Below are positions 15,428-25,300 of a stretch of 64,000 nucleotides of DNA, piece after piece (position 1 is the stretch's first letter; each line of letters starts with the position of its first letter). A model generated the notes under the pieces. The model searched no databases. It worked only from the letters and a program-made list of their open reading frames with translations, and was not told the DNA's origin. The stretch spans positions 310,001 to 374,000 of the forward strand of contig NZ_MIKB01000001.1 of assembly GCF_001730365.1 (NCBI RefSeq), given 5' to 3'. The stretch comes from Enterococcus quebecensis (GTDB lineage Bacteria; Bacillota; Bacilli; Lactobacillales; Enterococcaceae). The position numbers were made by a program, and so were the translations under genes.

Positions 15428-16798
15428 TCATTTTTTTGACTTCTTCTTTCCAAGAATTGTAACCACAAAGGACACTACCGGTAAAACATAACAAAATACT
15501 GCATAAGGTAAGTAATTTACCGTTGCAACTCCTAAAGTTCCTGAAATAAAGACCCCACTTACTCCCCAAGGAATCAGAGGATTCACAACTGAGCCTGCAT
15601 CATTCAATCCTCTAGACAACAACGTCAAAGGAACCTTTTTTTCTTTAAATTTATTGATAAAGGATTTTCCAGGTAGAATAATTGATAAGTACTGCTCACC
15701 GATCAGTATATTAATACCAATCGAACTCATCATTGTAATCACAATCAGTTTTTGGCGAGAATTAATCGCTGATTCAAACCGATCGAGTAAACAGTCAATG
15801 ATCTCCATTTTTACCAATAATCCACCTAATGCTAAGGCTAAAATAATCAACGATACCGACCACATCATACTTTGAATCCCACCTCTGGAAAGCAGTTCAT
15901 CCACTTGGTTATTTCCAGTTTGGGACACAAATCCATTTTGAATCATGTCAGCGGTCTCCACAAATGAAAAATGTGGATTTGTCATGAACATCAAAAGAAC
16001 GGATATACCAATGCTCAGTAATAATGTAGGTATCGCAGGAATCTTCTTCCATGCACAAATAAAAAGAATAGCCAAAGGAATAATGGGAACAATAGAAATT
16101 GTAAAATGAGCATTCAATGTATTTACGATTTCATGAATACTTGTACTATTTAACGCTCCGTCATAATGTAATCCCATTATTAAAAAATAACCAAAGGAGA
16201 GAACAGCTGCCGGAAATGATGTTTTATATGTATTTTTTAAATGAGTAAACAAATCGACTTCTGAAATTGCAGCAGCTAAATTGACTGTATCTGAAAGTGG
16301 AGAGATTGAATTGCCTAAAAAAGCACCGGAAACAATTGCTCCAGTCGTTAATGCTGAATCAACACCTATTAAGCTCCCCATTCCTAAAAAAGCAATGCCG
16401 ATCGTTGAAATCGTGGTGAACGAACTCCCCACAGCTCCTCCGACAATACCAGATATCAAAAAAACAGTCGGAATAAAATATTTCACAGATAAGAAAGAAA
16501 ATCCCAAAACCATAATCGTCGGAATCGTTCCACCAGCAATCCATACACTGATCAAAGCACCGATCAAAATAAAAATCAATATTGGAATAATGCCAGAAGA
16601 AATTCCTTCTATCAGCGCATCATGAATAAAATCCCAAGAAAATTTTTTATAAACAGCAAATAAGAGCAAATAACCAATAGCAATTAAAATGGCAACATGA
16701 GCTGGTATACCTATACCAATAATACTAATACCGATCATTAACAATAATGTTATTAATAGAAAGACTGCCTCGTTAAAATTCACTTGATATTTTTTCAT
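15428..16798 (-). CDS. nhaC: NhaC-type Na+/H+ antiporter
   Basis: A 456-residue membrane protein with about eleven hydrophobic segments. The motifs GGTIPTIMVLG, GAVGSSFTTISTIGIAFLG, GNSISPLSDTVNLAAA and NDAGSVVNPLIPWGVSG are hallmarks of the NhaC family. It exchanges Na+ for H+ or related ions across the plasma membrane. In tyrosine-decarboxylating enterococci and lactobacilli an nhaC gene is the last of the tdc cluster, and here it also follows tdcA in the same direction. The 234-base gap holds two hairpins, so it may have its own or reduced transcription. ATG start; the upstream GAGGAACGATCT is the ribosome binding site. Confidence 0.85.
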   Translation of the reverse strand: MKKYQVNFNEAVFLLITLLLMIGISIIGIGIPAHVAILIAIGYLLLFAVYKKFSWDFIHDALIEGISSGIIPILIFILIGALISVWIAGGTIPTIMVLGFSFLSVKYFIPTVFLISGIVGGAVGSSFTTISTIGIAFLGMGSLIGVDSALTTGAIVSGAFLGNSISPLSDTVNLAAAISEVDLFTHLKNTYKTSFPAAVLSFGYFLIMGLHYDGALNSTSIHEIVNTLNAHFTISIVPIIPLAILFICAWKKIPAIPTLLLSIGISVLLMFMTNPHFSFVETADMIQNGFVSQTGNNQVDELLSRGGIQSMMWSVSLIILALALGGLLVKMEIIDCLLDRFESAINSRQKLIVITMMSSIGINILIGEQYLSIILPGKSFINKFKEKKVPLTLLSRGLNDAGSVVNPLIPWGVSGVFISGTLGVATVNYLPYAVFCYVLPVVSFVVTILGKKKSKK

Positions 16799-16860
16799 AG
16801 ATCGTTCCTCACATTTTTATAGAGATCGCTTTTCTGGCTGTATCTCAATTATTTAAAAAT

Positions 16861-16972
16861 AGCGACTAAAAGGATAGAACAGAAGTGTTATTTACAAAGA
16901 GATTGCTTCTCTTTTCACCATTTAGTCGCAATTAAGATATGAGACAAAAGTGAGTTTTACTTTTGTCTCATC
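16861..16972. terminator. Two hairpins between tdcA and nhaC
   Basis: GCGACTAAA (16861-16869) can pair with TTTAGTCGC (16921-16929). Directly after it, TGAGACAAAAGT pairs with its complement (16940-16970). The second is a likely terminator or attenuator between tdcA and nhaC, although neither strand has a long T run. Confidence 0.5.
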
Positions 16973-17032
16973 CCTCTTCGCACTCTTCATTGCTAAACGT
17001 ATCCTGACTAAAAGACACATTTATATTGTTAT

Positions 17033-18886
17033 CTATTCAGCGTAAATTGCTTCTAATTTTTCTTGAATTGCTTGTTTGATTTTTTCTGCATATTCATCGA
17101 AAACTTCTTTGTCATTCATATATGGTGACATTGCTGCTGCACGTAGGATTGTTACTTTATCTGCACGTTCCCATTCAGCACGAGAGAACCCTAAGCTGTT
17201 TACAAATTCAAATGGGCTGTGACCATATTCTTCGATAGCAAAATCAGTATGTGATGTGATGAATTCATTGTTATACAATCCGCCTTTTGCATAAGAAGCG
17301 TAGTCGTAGAAATCATGGTTCAATTTGTTCATTTTCACAAGATCTGTATTGCCTTTTTCATTAAACACATAGTCCACCATATTAAAATCAGGTTTTGTTA
17401 ATGCATGAATTTCAATGGTCTTATCACCAACTTGGAATTCTAATCCGTCGATGAAATGATAGAAGTGATAGGCTCCTTCGATACTTGCCCCCATCAATTT
17501 ACCGTAACCTGTTACGTTTAGTGGTAATACTTTATGCGCCGTCCAGACAGCAGCTGCTGTAGCACCTGCTTTTGATCCTTCAAGAATATAAGCACCAAGT
17601 AAGGCTGGAATGTCTGCACCTTTTTCAAATACATAAGTTGCAAAGTAAGAAATTACGTCACGCATGCGAATATCTTTGATTACGACACCACCGGCAGAAT
17701 ATGGAATATAGCCCATCTTATGTGGATCGATCGTTACAGATTCTGCTTCTTCGATTGCTTTGAATGAGTTATAGACTTCTCTTGTCAACCAATCATTTTT
17801 TTCTTGGAAGATGTTATGTTTCGCATAAACTTCTTCAATTTTATCCCACTCGATAAATTGATCATTTTCATCTAAGAAAATTGAACGGCCGTAACCACCA
17901 TAAGCAGCATCCACATGTACATAGAAGTAAATACCTTCTTTTGCTAATTTGTTGCGTAAAGCAATGATTTGATCAATACGGTCAACTTGACCTTCTTCTG
18001 TGGAACCAACTACGCCAACCACACCTAATGTTGGAATTCCTTGTGCAGCTAAATCACGGATTTGCGCTTCTAATTTGTCAATATCCATACGGTATTCACT
18101 GTTTACTTCACCAGCAATTACTTGATCTAAACCGATACCGATAATATCTGCGGCTTTTAACCATGAATAATGTTTTGTTTGAGGAACAATCCATTTTCCT
18201 AGTTTATCTAAGTTTTTACCGCTGCGAGCTGAATGAGCTTTGATTTCATCCATTTTATCTTGTACTTTGTCTAAAATATCTAGAATTTCTGTTGTAGACA
18301 TATTTAGTAATTCCCATTCTGATTTACCAGAAACCATTTCTGGTACAACTGCTTGAATGGCAAATGGCAATGATTTCATGTTACGGGCATACCATAACCC
18401 TTCTAAGTTGGCGATCGAACCATCTGCTGCGATATGTCCCCAACCATCTTGATACCCCATCAAAGTAGCAAATTCTAATCCTACTTCTTCTTCCATTTGT
18501 GAGGTTGCTGGTGATGACTCATAAGCTACGTTATTACCGTTCCAAAGCATTGCAGTTGTATAGGCAATAATTGAAGGCATCAATGTTTCAGCATTCATAT
18601 GCCCCCAGAAACGTCCAGCTGAATGCCATGGCAATGATTCTGTACGTAAACGTGAAGATAAAACATTGAACACACTTCTCATGTTGTCAGCTGTTTCTTG
18701 GAAACTTTTAGAACTTCTATCCTGTGGTGTAATAACAGGTAAATCTTGCGGCATATAGTTTTGTCTCCAGCCAACATGTTCATCGACCATTTTATTTAAA
18801 AGCTCTTTGAATAAATCAACGTTTTCGCCTTTGTCACCTATAAATAATGCTTTTAAGTTTGTATCGTCAGTGTTGAAATTTTTCAT
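17033..18886 (-). CDS. tdcA: Tyrosine decarboxylase
   Basis: A PLP-dependent group II decarboxylase of 617 residues, the normal length for enterococcal TyrDC. It converts tyrosine to tyramine and CO2 in the cytoplasm, consuming a proton. The PLP-binding Lys lies in [16 protein letters not shown]. Other family marks are [35 protein letters not shown] and [11 protein letters not shown]. The ATG at 18886 is chosen for GGAGG eight bases upstream, which gives the usual MKNF start. It lies 64 bases after tyrP and is presumably cotranscribed with it. The order tyrP-tdcA is reversed relative to the arrangement usually described in enterococci. Confidence 0.95.
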   Translation of the reverse strand: MKNFNTDDTNLKALFIGDKGENVDLFKELLNKMVDEHVGWRQNYMPQDLPVITPQDRSSKSFQETADNMRSVFNVLSSRLRTESLPWHSAGRFWGHMNAETLMPSIIAYTTAMLWNGNNVAYESSPATSQMEEEVGLEFATLMGYQDGWGHIAADGSIANLEGLWYARNMKSLPFAIQAVVPEMVSGKSEWELLNMSTTEILDILDKVQDKMDEIKAHSARSGKNLDKLGKWIVPQTKHYSWLKAADIIGIGLDQVIAGEVNSEYRMDIDKLEAQIRDLAAQGIPTLGVVGVVGSTEEGQVDRIDQIIALRNKLAKEGIYFYVHVDAAYGGYGRSIFLDENDQFIEWDKIEEVYAKHNIFQEKNDWLTREVYNSFKAIEEAESVTIDPHKMGYIPYSAGGVVIKDIRMRDVISYFATYVFEKGADIPALLGAYILEGSKAGATAAAVWTAHKVLPLNVTGYGKLMGASIEGAYHFYHFIDGLEFQVGDKTIEIHALTKPDFNMVDYVFNEKGNTDLVKMNKLNHDFYDYASYAKGGLYNNEFITSHTDFAIEEYGHSPFEFVNSLGFSRAEWERADKVTILRAAAMSPYMNDKEVFDEYAEKIKQAIQEKLEAIYAE

Positions 18887-18950
18887 GATATTTTCCTCCA
18901 ATAATTTCATAATTAATCATGCTGAAAAGTTTAGTTTTAATCGTTCTTTC

Positions 18951-20357
18951 TTATTTATCTGTTTTCTTCCATTCTGGTTTCTTTCTCTTATAAATGAACA
19001 ATGCAATACCGATCATAATAACAGTTGCCGCCACTTGGAAAATAATATAAGCTATATGTCCACTTTGAGGAACTGAAGTTGGTGGAATCAAGCTGACTAG
19101 AATCGTAACAACCACACTCACGATCGCTAGAACTGAAACAAACCACATCAAACCATTGCCTTTGCTGCCTAATCTAAATGGACGTTTGGCATCAGGCATT
19201 GTGTAACGTAATTTAATTGCTGAAAGTGAAATCAATAGATACACGATGCAATAAAGAATAGTTGTTGTAATTGTGATAATTAAAAATGCTGCACTAATAT
19301 CTGGAACAACCACATACAAGAATGAAACAAGTGAAATAACGATTGCTTGGATCATAACAAATGTAATCGGAATTCCTTTGCTATTACGTTTTTGGAAGAA
19401 CGGTGGTAAATTCCCTTCTTCGGCCACTTTAATCATTGATTTACTTGGACCTAAAACCCAAGCACTCAACTGAACCAACACACCAACTAAAATCATTAAA
19501 GAAACAATATTATTGAAAATTGCCGGAATGCCAAGATCTTGTGTCATAATGACAAATGGTTGAGTAATATTAGCTAGTTCCATTTTTCCAGCTGGTACAC
19601 TGTCAGCTACACTTAAACCTGCCACTAAGTTGAAAACAACCAATAGTAAAACAGAAGCAATCACCGCAATTGGATAGTTGCGTTTTGGATTATCAATATT
19701 GTTTGCATGGACAGATGAAATTTCAACTCCAGCAAAAATGAAGATAATACCTGTTAATGTTGGTAAACTTCCTAAATCACTAAAATCAGGTAATAATTTA
19801 CTCGCTTCAAAATGACCTAAATAACTATCTTGGTTGATTCCATGTTTCGCCATATACATCATTCCTAAAACAACTAAAGCGACAAAAGGAATGTAAACAC
19901 CTATAACAGCTCCCCAATCACCAGCTATTTTTACCATGTCAAATTTCAAATTAAGTAAGGTTATTGCCCAATATGAAATCAATATCATAATAAAAATAAA
20001 TAAGTTATTGTGTCCTAAATCCGGACGATCAATCACATAACCTAGTAATACACCTACAGTTGAAGCAACCATAACCATTCCAAAAAACATTTGTACCCAT
20101 AATAACCATGAAGTAACAAAACCCCATTTTTCACCAAACGCATTTCGTACCCAAACTTGGGGACCACCTTCTTCTGGCCAACCAGTCGATAGCTCAGCTG
20201 AAATTAAGGCAATTGGTAAAGCAAAACAACAAGCTGCAATCACCATATAAAAAATTTGTGCCCATCCTGTTGATGCTAATGTTGGAACACTACGAACCGT
20301 TCCAAAAAAGGCCATTGTAATTCCAATTAATCCAAATAATGATAATTTCTTATTCAT
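18951..20357 (-). CDS. tyrP: Tyrosine/tyramine antiporter
   Basis: A 468-residue APC-superfamily transporter with about twelve hydrophobic segments. The N-terminal FGTVRSVPTLASTGWAQIFY and STGWPEEGGPQVWVRNAFG are typical of amino acid/amine exchangers such as TyrP and GadC-type proteins. It imports tyrosine and exports tyramine, so with TdcA it generates a proton motive force. It is the first gene of the minus-strand unit, with a good promoter 63 bases upstream and AGGAGG 12 bases before the ATG. The specific substrate is inferred from its place beside tdcA. Confidence 0.9.
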   Translation of the reverse strand: MNKKLSLFGLIGITMAFFGTVRSVPTLASTGWAQIFYMVIAACCFALPIALISAELSTGWPEEGGPQVWVRNAFGEKWGFVTSWLLWVQMFFGMVMVASTVGVLLGYVIDRPDLGHNNLFIFIMILISYWAITLLNLKFDMVKIAGDWGAVIGVYIPFVALVVLGMMYMAKHGINQDSYLGHFEASKLLPDFSDLGSLPTLTGIIFIFAGVEISSVHANNIDNPKRNYPIAVIASVLLLVVFNLVAGLSVADSVPAGKMELANITQPFVIMTQDLGIPAIFNNIVSLMILVGVLVQLSAWVLGPSKSMIKVAEEGNLPPFFQKRNSKGIPITFVMIQAIVISLVSFLYVVVPDISAAFLIITITTTILYCIVYLLISLSAIKLRYTMPDAKRPFRLGSKGNGLMWFVSVLAIVSVVVTILVSLIPPTSVPQSGHIAYIIFQVAATVIMIGIALFIYKRKKPEWKKTDK

Positions 20358-20401
20358 ACTTCTTTTTGACCTCCTGATTATATTTATTTTTTGTTTCCCA
20401 C

Positions 20402-20448
20402 ATGTGAAATCACATTCAAAGTATAGGTACCTTTCATGTCCAAGTCAA
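20402..20448 (-). promoter_or_regulatory. tyrP-tdcA promoter with palindrome
   Basis: On the minus strand TTGACT (20443-20448), 17 bases, then TATACT (20420-20425). Directly downstream, at the expected transcription start, lies the short palindrome ATGTGATTTCACAT (20402-20415), a possible operator. Confidence 0.7.
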
Positions 20449-20697
20449 AAAGAGCAGAATTAAAAAAAAAGCTCGGTATTTAACATTTTTATACTCTATA
20501 TAGCGTGTCAACGCGTCACTGTACTAAAGTGTTTAGGTATAAAAAAAGAGTTAAAACAGCTGTTTTGTAAAAGGTGTGTTTTCAATTGTTAGAAATCATT
20601 TTGAGTCCTTCTATCTTTCAAATAACCTAGATTAAAATGAAGGATGCTTAAATGAGAAATACTTCATTTAAAAATAATAAAAAGAAAAAAGAAGAAT
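20449..20697. other. Intergenic region between the divergent tyrP and tyrS promoters
   Basis: About 250 AT-rich bases without a gene. I see no strong structure, only poly-A runs and the GTGTCAACGCGTCAC imperfect palindrome near 20506-20520, which could bind a regulator. Confidence 0.4.
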
Positions 20698-20726
20698 TTG
20701 ACAAGTTCCTCTATTTGTCGTAGAAT
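20698..20726 (+). promoter_or_regulatory. tyrS promoter
   Basis: TTGACA (20698-20703), a 17-base spacer, then TAGAAT (20721-20726). It stands immediately before the T-box leader. Confidence 0.8.
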
Positions 20727-20732
20727 GACTAC

Positions 20733-20970
20733 AAAATAACATATCAAACGTTAATAAAGCGAAGTAGCAAAGATGTCCCTATTTCAGAGAGCCAACGTTA
20801 AGTGTGAGTTGGCATATACATTTTTTGTGAATTACACTTTTAGTTTCTCACCGTAAGTGGGCGTCTATCTACGATACAGATTTGAGAGGTATATGATCAT
20901 TCATATACAATTTGGGTGGTAACACGGAGAAGTTCGTCCCATAGGCTAACAGCCTATGGGGCGTTTTTAT
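20733..20970 (+). promoter_or_regulatory. T-box leader of tyrS
   Basis: The leader holds the conserved T-box GGGTGGTAACACGG (20914-20927). It is preceded by a perfect hairpin GTATATGA/TCATATAC and an AGAGAG motif in the 5' half. The UGGU in the T-box matches a tRNA with discriminator A, as in tRNA-Tyr. A terminator stem CCCATAGGCT and its complement (20938-20960) is followed by a T run, and it competes with the T-box antiterminator. Candidate UAC specifier codons occur at 20833-20835, 20870-20872 and 20875-20877. I cannot decide between them without folding. Confidence 0.9.
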
Positions 20971-20996
20971 TTTCTTAAAAGAAAGGAAGAAGAAAC

Positions 20997-22265
20997 ATGA
21001 CAAACATTATTGATGAATTAGAATGGCGTGGCGCCATCAATCAACAAACAGATAGCGAAGGTTTACGCGAATATGTTGAAACCGAGAGCATTTCATTATA
21101 TTGCGGTGTCGATCCAACAGGAGACAGTATGCATATCGGACACTTAATTCCTTTTATGATGTTAAAAAGATTTCAAGCATTTGGACACCATCCGTTTATT
21201 TTAATCGGTGGAGCAACAGGAACAATCGGTGATCCTAGTGGGCGCACAACAGAACGTCAACTACAAACAATGGAAACAGTCCAACATAATGTTGATTCTT
21301 TAACAAGACAAATGGAAAAATTATTTGCAGTTGATACAGATAATACATTAACTTTAGTGAATAACTACGACTGGACGCATAATCTTACTCTTTTAGATTT
21401 CTTAAGAGATTACGGAAAATTCTTTAATATAAATACTATGCTTGCCAAAGATATCGTAGCAAGCCGTTTAGAAACAGGGATTTCATTTACAGAATTTACT
21501 TACCAAATTTTACAATCTATGGACTTTTTACACTTATTCCAAAATAATAACGTTCGTATGCAAATTGGCGGAGCAGATCAATGGGGGAATATCACCGCAG
21601 GTCTAGATTTGATTCGTAAAAAAGAAGGCGCAGATGCAAAAGCATTTGGTTTAACGATTCCGTTGATGCTAAAAGCAGATGGAACGAAATTTGGGAAAAC
21701 AGCTGGCGGTGCCGTTTGGTTAGATCCAGAAAAAACAACGCCATACGAATTCTACCAATTCTGGGTAAACCAAGATGACCGTGATGTAATCAAATACTTA
21801 AAATTCTTTACTTTCTTAACAAAAGAAGAAATTGATGCTTTAGAAGTCAAAGTACAAACAGAACCACACTTACGCGAAGCTCAACGAGTATTAGCGGCAG
21901 AAATGACGAAATTCGTTCATAGTGAAGCAGATCTAAATGATGCTTTAGCTATTTCAGAAGCTTTATTTTCAGGAAATGTAAAAAACCTTACTGCTAAACA
22001 AATTGAAGAAGGCTTTAAAAATATGCCTACCGTTGAAACAGGGACGCTTGATCAAAATCTTGTAGATTGGCTGATTGAATTAGGTATTGAACCTTCTAAA
22101 AGACAAGCTAGAGAAGATATTTCAAATGGTGCGATTTCAATCAATGGTGATCGTATTAAGGAATTGGACTTTGTAGTTACTGCAGAGGATAGTTTTGATG
22201 GAAAATTCATTATTGTGAGAAAAGGTAAAAAACAATACACTTTAGTGAAGTTACTTTCTAAGTAA
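20997..22265 (+). CDS. tyrS: Tyrosyl-tRNA synthetase
   Basis: A 422-residue class I aminoacyl-tRNA synthetase that charges tRNA-Tyr. The HIGH-like motif is in DSMHIGHLIPF (near residue 46), and the KMSKS-like motif is GTKFGKTAGG (near residue 230). The C-terminal 70 residues are an S4-type RNA-binding domain (PSKRQAREDISNGAISINGD). The length is normal. It is controlled by the T-box leader directly upstream and starts at an ATG after GAAAGGAAGAAG. In related clusters tyrS is transcribed in the same direction as tdcA. Here it is divergent. Confidence 0.95.
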   Translation: MTNIIDELEWRGAINQQTDSEGLREYVETESISLYCGVDPTGDSMHIGHLIPFMMLKRFQAFGHHPFILIGGATGTIGDPSGRTTERQLQTMETVQHNVDSLTRQMEKLFAVDTDNTLTLVNNYDWTHNLTLLDFLRDYGKFFNINTMLAKDIVASRLETGISFTEFTYQILQSMDFLHLFQNNNVRMQIGGADQWGNITAGLDLIRKKEGADAKAFGLTIPLMLKADGTKFGKTAGGAVWLDPEKTTPYEFYQFWVNQDDRDVIKYLKFFTFLTKEEIDALEVKVQTEPHLREAQRVLAAEMTKFVHSEADLNDALAISEALFSGNVKNLTAKQIEEGFKNMPTVETGTLDQNLVDWLIELGIEPSKRQAREDISNGAISINGDRIKELDFVVTAEDSFDGKFIIVRKGKKQYTLVKLLSK

Positions 22266-22310
22266 GAATAGTCTTCTTAAAATAAACACATTAAAAATTA
22301 TTAACACAAA

Positions 22311-22357
22311 TGAAAAAGTTTCGCCCCTATTATTGAATTGGGGCGAAACTTTTTCAT
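22311..22357. terminator. Bidirectional terminator between tyrS and the WxL locus
   Basis: A 15-bp perfect stem (AAAAAGTTTCGCCCC with its complement) around a 11-base loop. A/T runs on both sides serve tyrS on the plus strand and the large WxL gene on the minus strand. Confidence 0.9.
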
Positions 22358-22376
22358 TTACTTTTATTTCTTATTA

Positions 22377-25300
22377 TTAAGGCGTTTGCTCTACTTGCCA
22401 TAGAATCGTTGCCCTATAGCCTCCTGGCTGTAAAACTTCTCCAGACGGTACTTCTAATATCAAGCCTGATTCATTTTTATCCCACTCATTACTTACATTG
22501 TATTGTCCTTTAGTATCATGTGTTCTTTCTGCTACTGATTGTGAGACATTTTCTGACAGAACTACTGTTTCTGAATCACTAATTTTATATCGGATCGCAG
22601 ATGGAAGAATTTTACTTGGATCTTCTTGGCTAGTTAATGGTTTTTTCAGAGTCGCCGTTAGATTCCAAGCACTAGTACTTTTACGATTGTCCCAAACAAT
22701 CAATGGTTTGTCATATTTCGCTTTTTCGACTTTTATAAATGGAATTCCTAAAGTCTTACGCCCAAAATTCAAGAATTTAGGGGAAGATTGTACGAACAAC
22801 ATTCCTTTAAATTGATATTGAACAGTACTTTCTTCACTTGTGACTGGGATTTTGGTCTCATTTTCTGGTTTTTTCACTAGTTGATAGTTTTTGTCCAGAA
22901 TAGATTGAAAGACTTGTTGCACTTCTTTTTCTTCCGTTAAATCGATCGTTGTTCCAATAATTTTATCAAAAGTAATAGGATCATGTAATGCCTCTCCGAT
23001 TTCATCCACAAAGGTAACATTCACTTTTTGATTGCTTTGAATAACGATAGTAATCGTTTTTCTCAGTATCACGGAACCTTTTATCGCTTTTAACGTTGCT
23101 TTATAGTTCCCTTGTACAGGATTCGAAGTTAATGTGGTTGATTCCACAGAAAGATCTACTCCTTTACTTGAACCTGCAGCAACATCCCAGGCGACAGCCT
23201 CAGATTTTTCAAGAATCAATTGATTGATTTCACTTGTTGTCAAATTTTGGAAAGGATCAGGTCTACTTTTAAAGTTATTTGCAGCTATATAAAGCCCAGT
23301 AGAAGGCACTGTGCCATCTATTACTTGAACTGGAATTTTGATCAATACACTTTTGTCTTGTTCATTTTTATCCGTCATACGCACCATCACGCTTTTTAAA
23401 CCCGTCGTTGACGTATCTGGCATCTCTCCTTCGTACTCATACGAAGCAGTATGTCCCGGTAGTATAACAACATCTTCAAGAACATCTGAAGCTTTTTTAT
23501 TGAACGTAGCACCTTTTTTAACTATTTGCGGAACAGCTTTTGCTCCAAGATTGTAAACATTAAGTTTTAAAACATAATCTTGTGACGGCAAACCTTCATA
23601 TGCTCCTTTTGACTCAGTAATCGCTATGACTGGGAGATCATACTCTCTGATTGTTCCTAATTCTTCATTAAGCTTTTCTGGGAGTTTATTCCTTGATATT
23701 GATAATATACCTTTGAATTCTTTTTGTTGATTAGAGGTAAATGGCATTGTACCTTCTTCACCATTTGGATAAGTTACATAGATAGTCCCCTGAACAGACT
23801 CCGTAACAATCTTACTTAATTTAATATTCGTCTTGGCATCATCCATATAATCGTTATAAACATTAAAAACCTCTGGATCAGCTTTTAGTTGCATATATGG
23901 AATCTCTTCTCCTGCAAAAACCTCATAACCTGTTTTAAAGGCTTTGTCTGGGGCAATACTTTTCCATGATGCACCTAATTGATAGGCCGAATCAACACCC
24001 GACGCAAGAACGGTTCCTTCAGCGTAATTTTTCTTCTCAAATCCCAAAGCAGCAAATGAGTTAGTGAAATAATTCCTTCCATTTTGAACACCAATCAAGT
24101 TATAATTTCCGACCATATATTTTCTATATTCTGATAACCAATTTCCTCGAGAATCTTTTAACTTAATGCTAAATTTGTTCTCTTGTTTAGGTTGCATATA
24201 AAATCCGCTGTTATTTCCCAAAGAATAAATCGTCACATAATCATCATAATAATTTGTGTCTACACTTTCTAACATTGAAAAACTCTTCGTTTGATTAGAA
24301 ACATTATACATATCCAATTTGACTGAAAAATTCAAATTTCGATGTAAAGATAGATTGTATACAAAAATAATCTGATTTTTTTCATCTATTAAAATTTCTT
24401 TTAACTTTTTTTCTTTTCGCAGAAAGTATTTAGATGAGAAATTTGAAATAATATCATTCCGACCAATTCCATTGATTCTATCCCAAGCCCCTCCATACAA
24501 AACACCATTATTCACACCTGGAATATCTGTTACGTTTCCCGAGTGAACATATCCTCTGTCCCCCTTGTCTTTGACAATAAATCCTAATTCACTTTTCAAG
24601 TCGTTTGTAGAAAGTCCTCTACTTGGAAAACCGATCTTAGATTGATTTAGCGGATTAGTAATAAATCCGTCATTAGAATTTAAGCGAACGTCTTGCCACC
24701 CTGACATGCTTTCATTTTCAAATATTTGATCAGGAAGTACTGACGTGTCAAGCGTATAGTTTAGTACTTGATTACCTAAAGTAGCTGCAAGCGTCACTTT
24801 TTTCAGGCCCCTGCTGGAATTAATGATTGTTGTTTTAGTAACTCTTGTCTCTAACATTTTTCCTGAGGTTACTTCCCACGCTTTTGCTTCTATTTTTTGT
24901 GTTAGTAATTGAATAATTTGTCCATTTGTTTTTCCCTTAACTTCACTTACATTTAAAAACCGTAAACTATTAAAACTCATCCCTACTTTTGAATTTAAAA
25001 TAACCGTTTGATTATCTGCCGTTTTATCATCTGAGATCACTGTAATGGGTATTGGGATCACTGTTGATATAATTTGGTTCCTCTTATCAGTCATTTTAAT
25101 ATATCCCCAATTAAACCCTAATTTACTGGTATCAAAAGTATCAAATGGTTCAGTGGGATCTCCAGCCTGATTTTTGACCCATTCATAAGTAGAACTAGTG
25201 GCATCATTGTCGCTAAAAGATTGATATTTCGAAAAAATATTCCCAGCATTTGTTCCCATTGCTAACTCTTTGTTCAGTCCAACTTTAAAATAATACGGAG

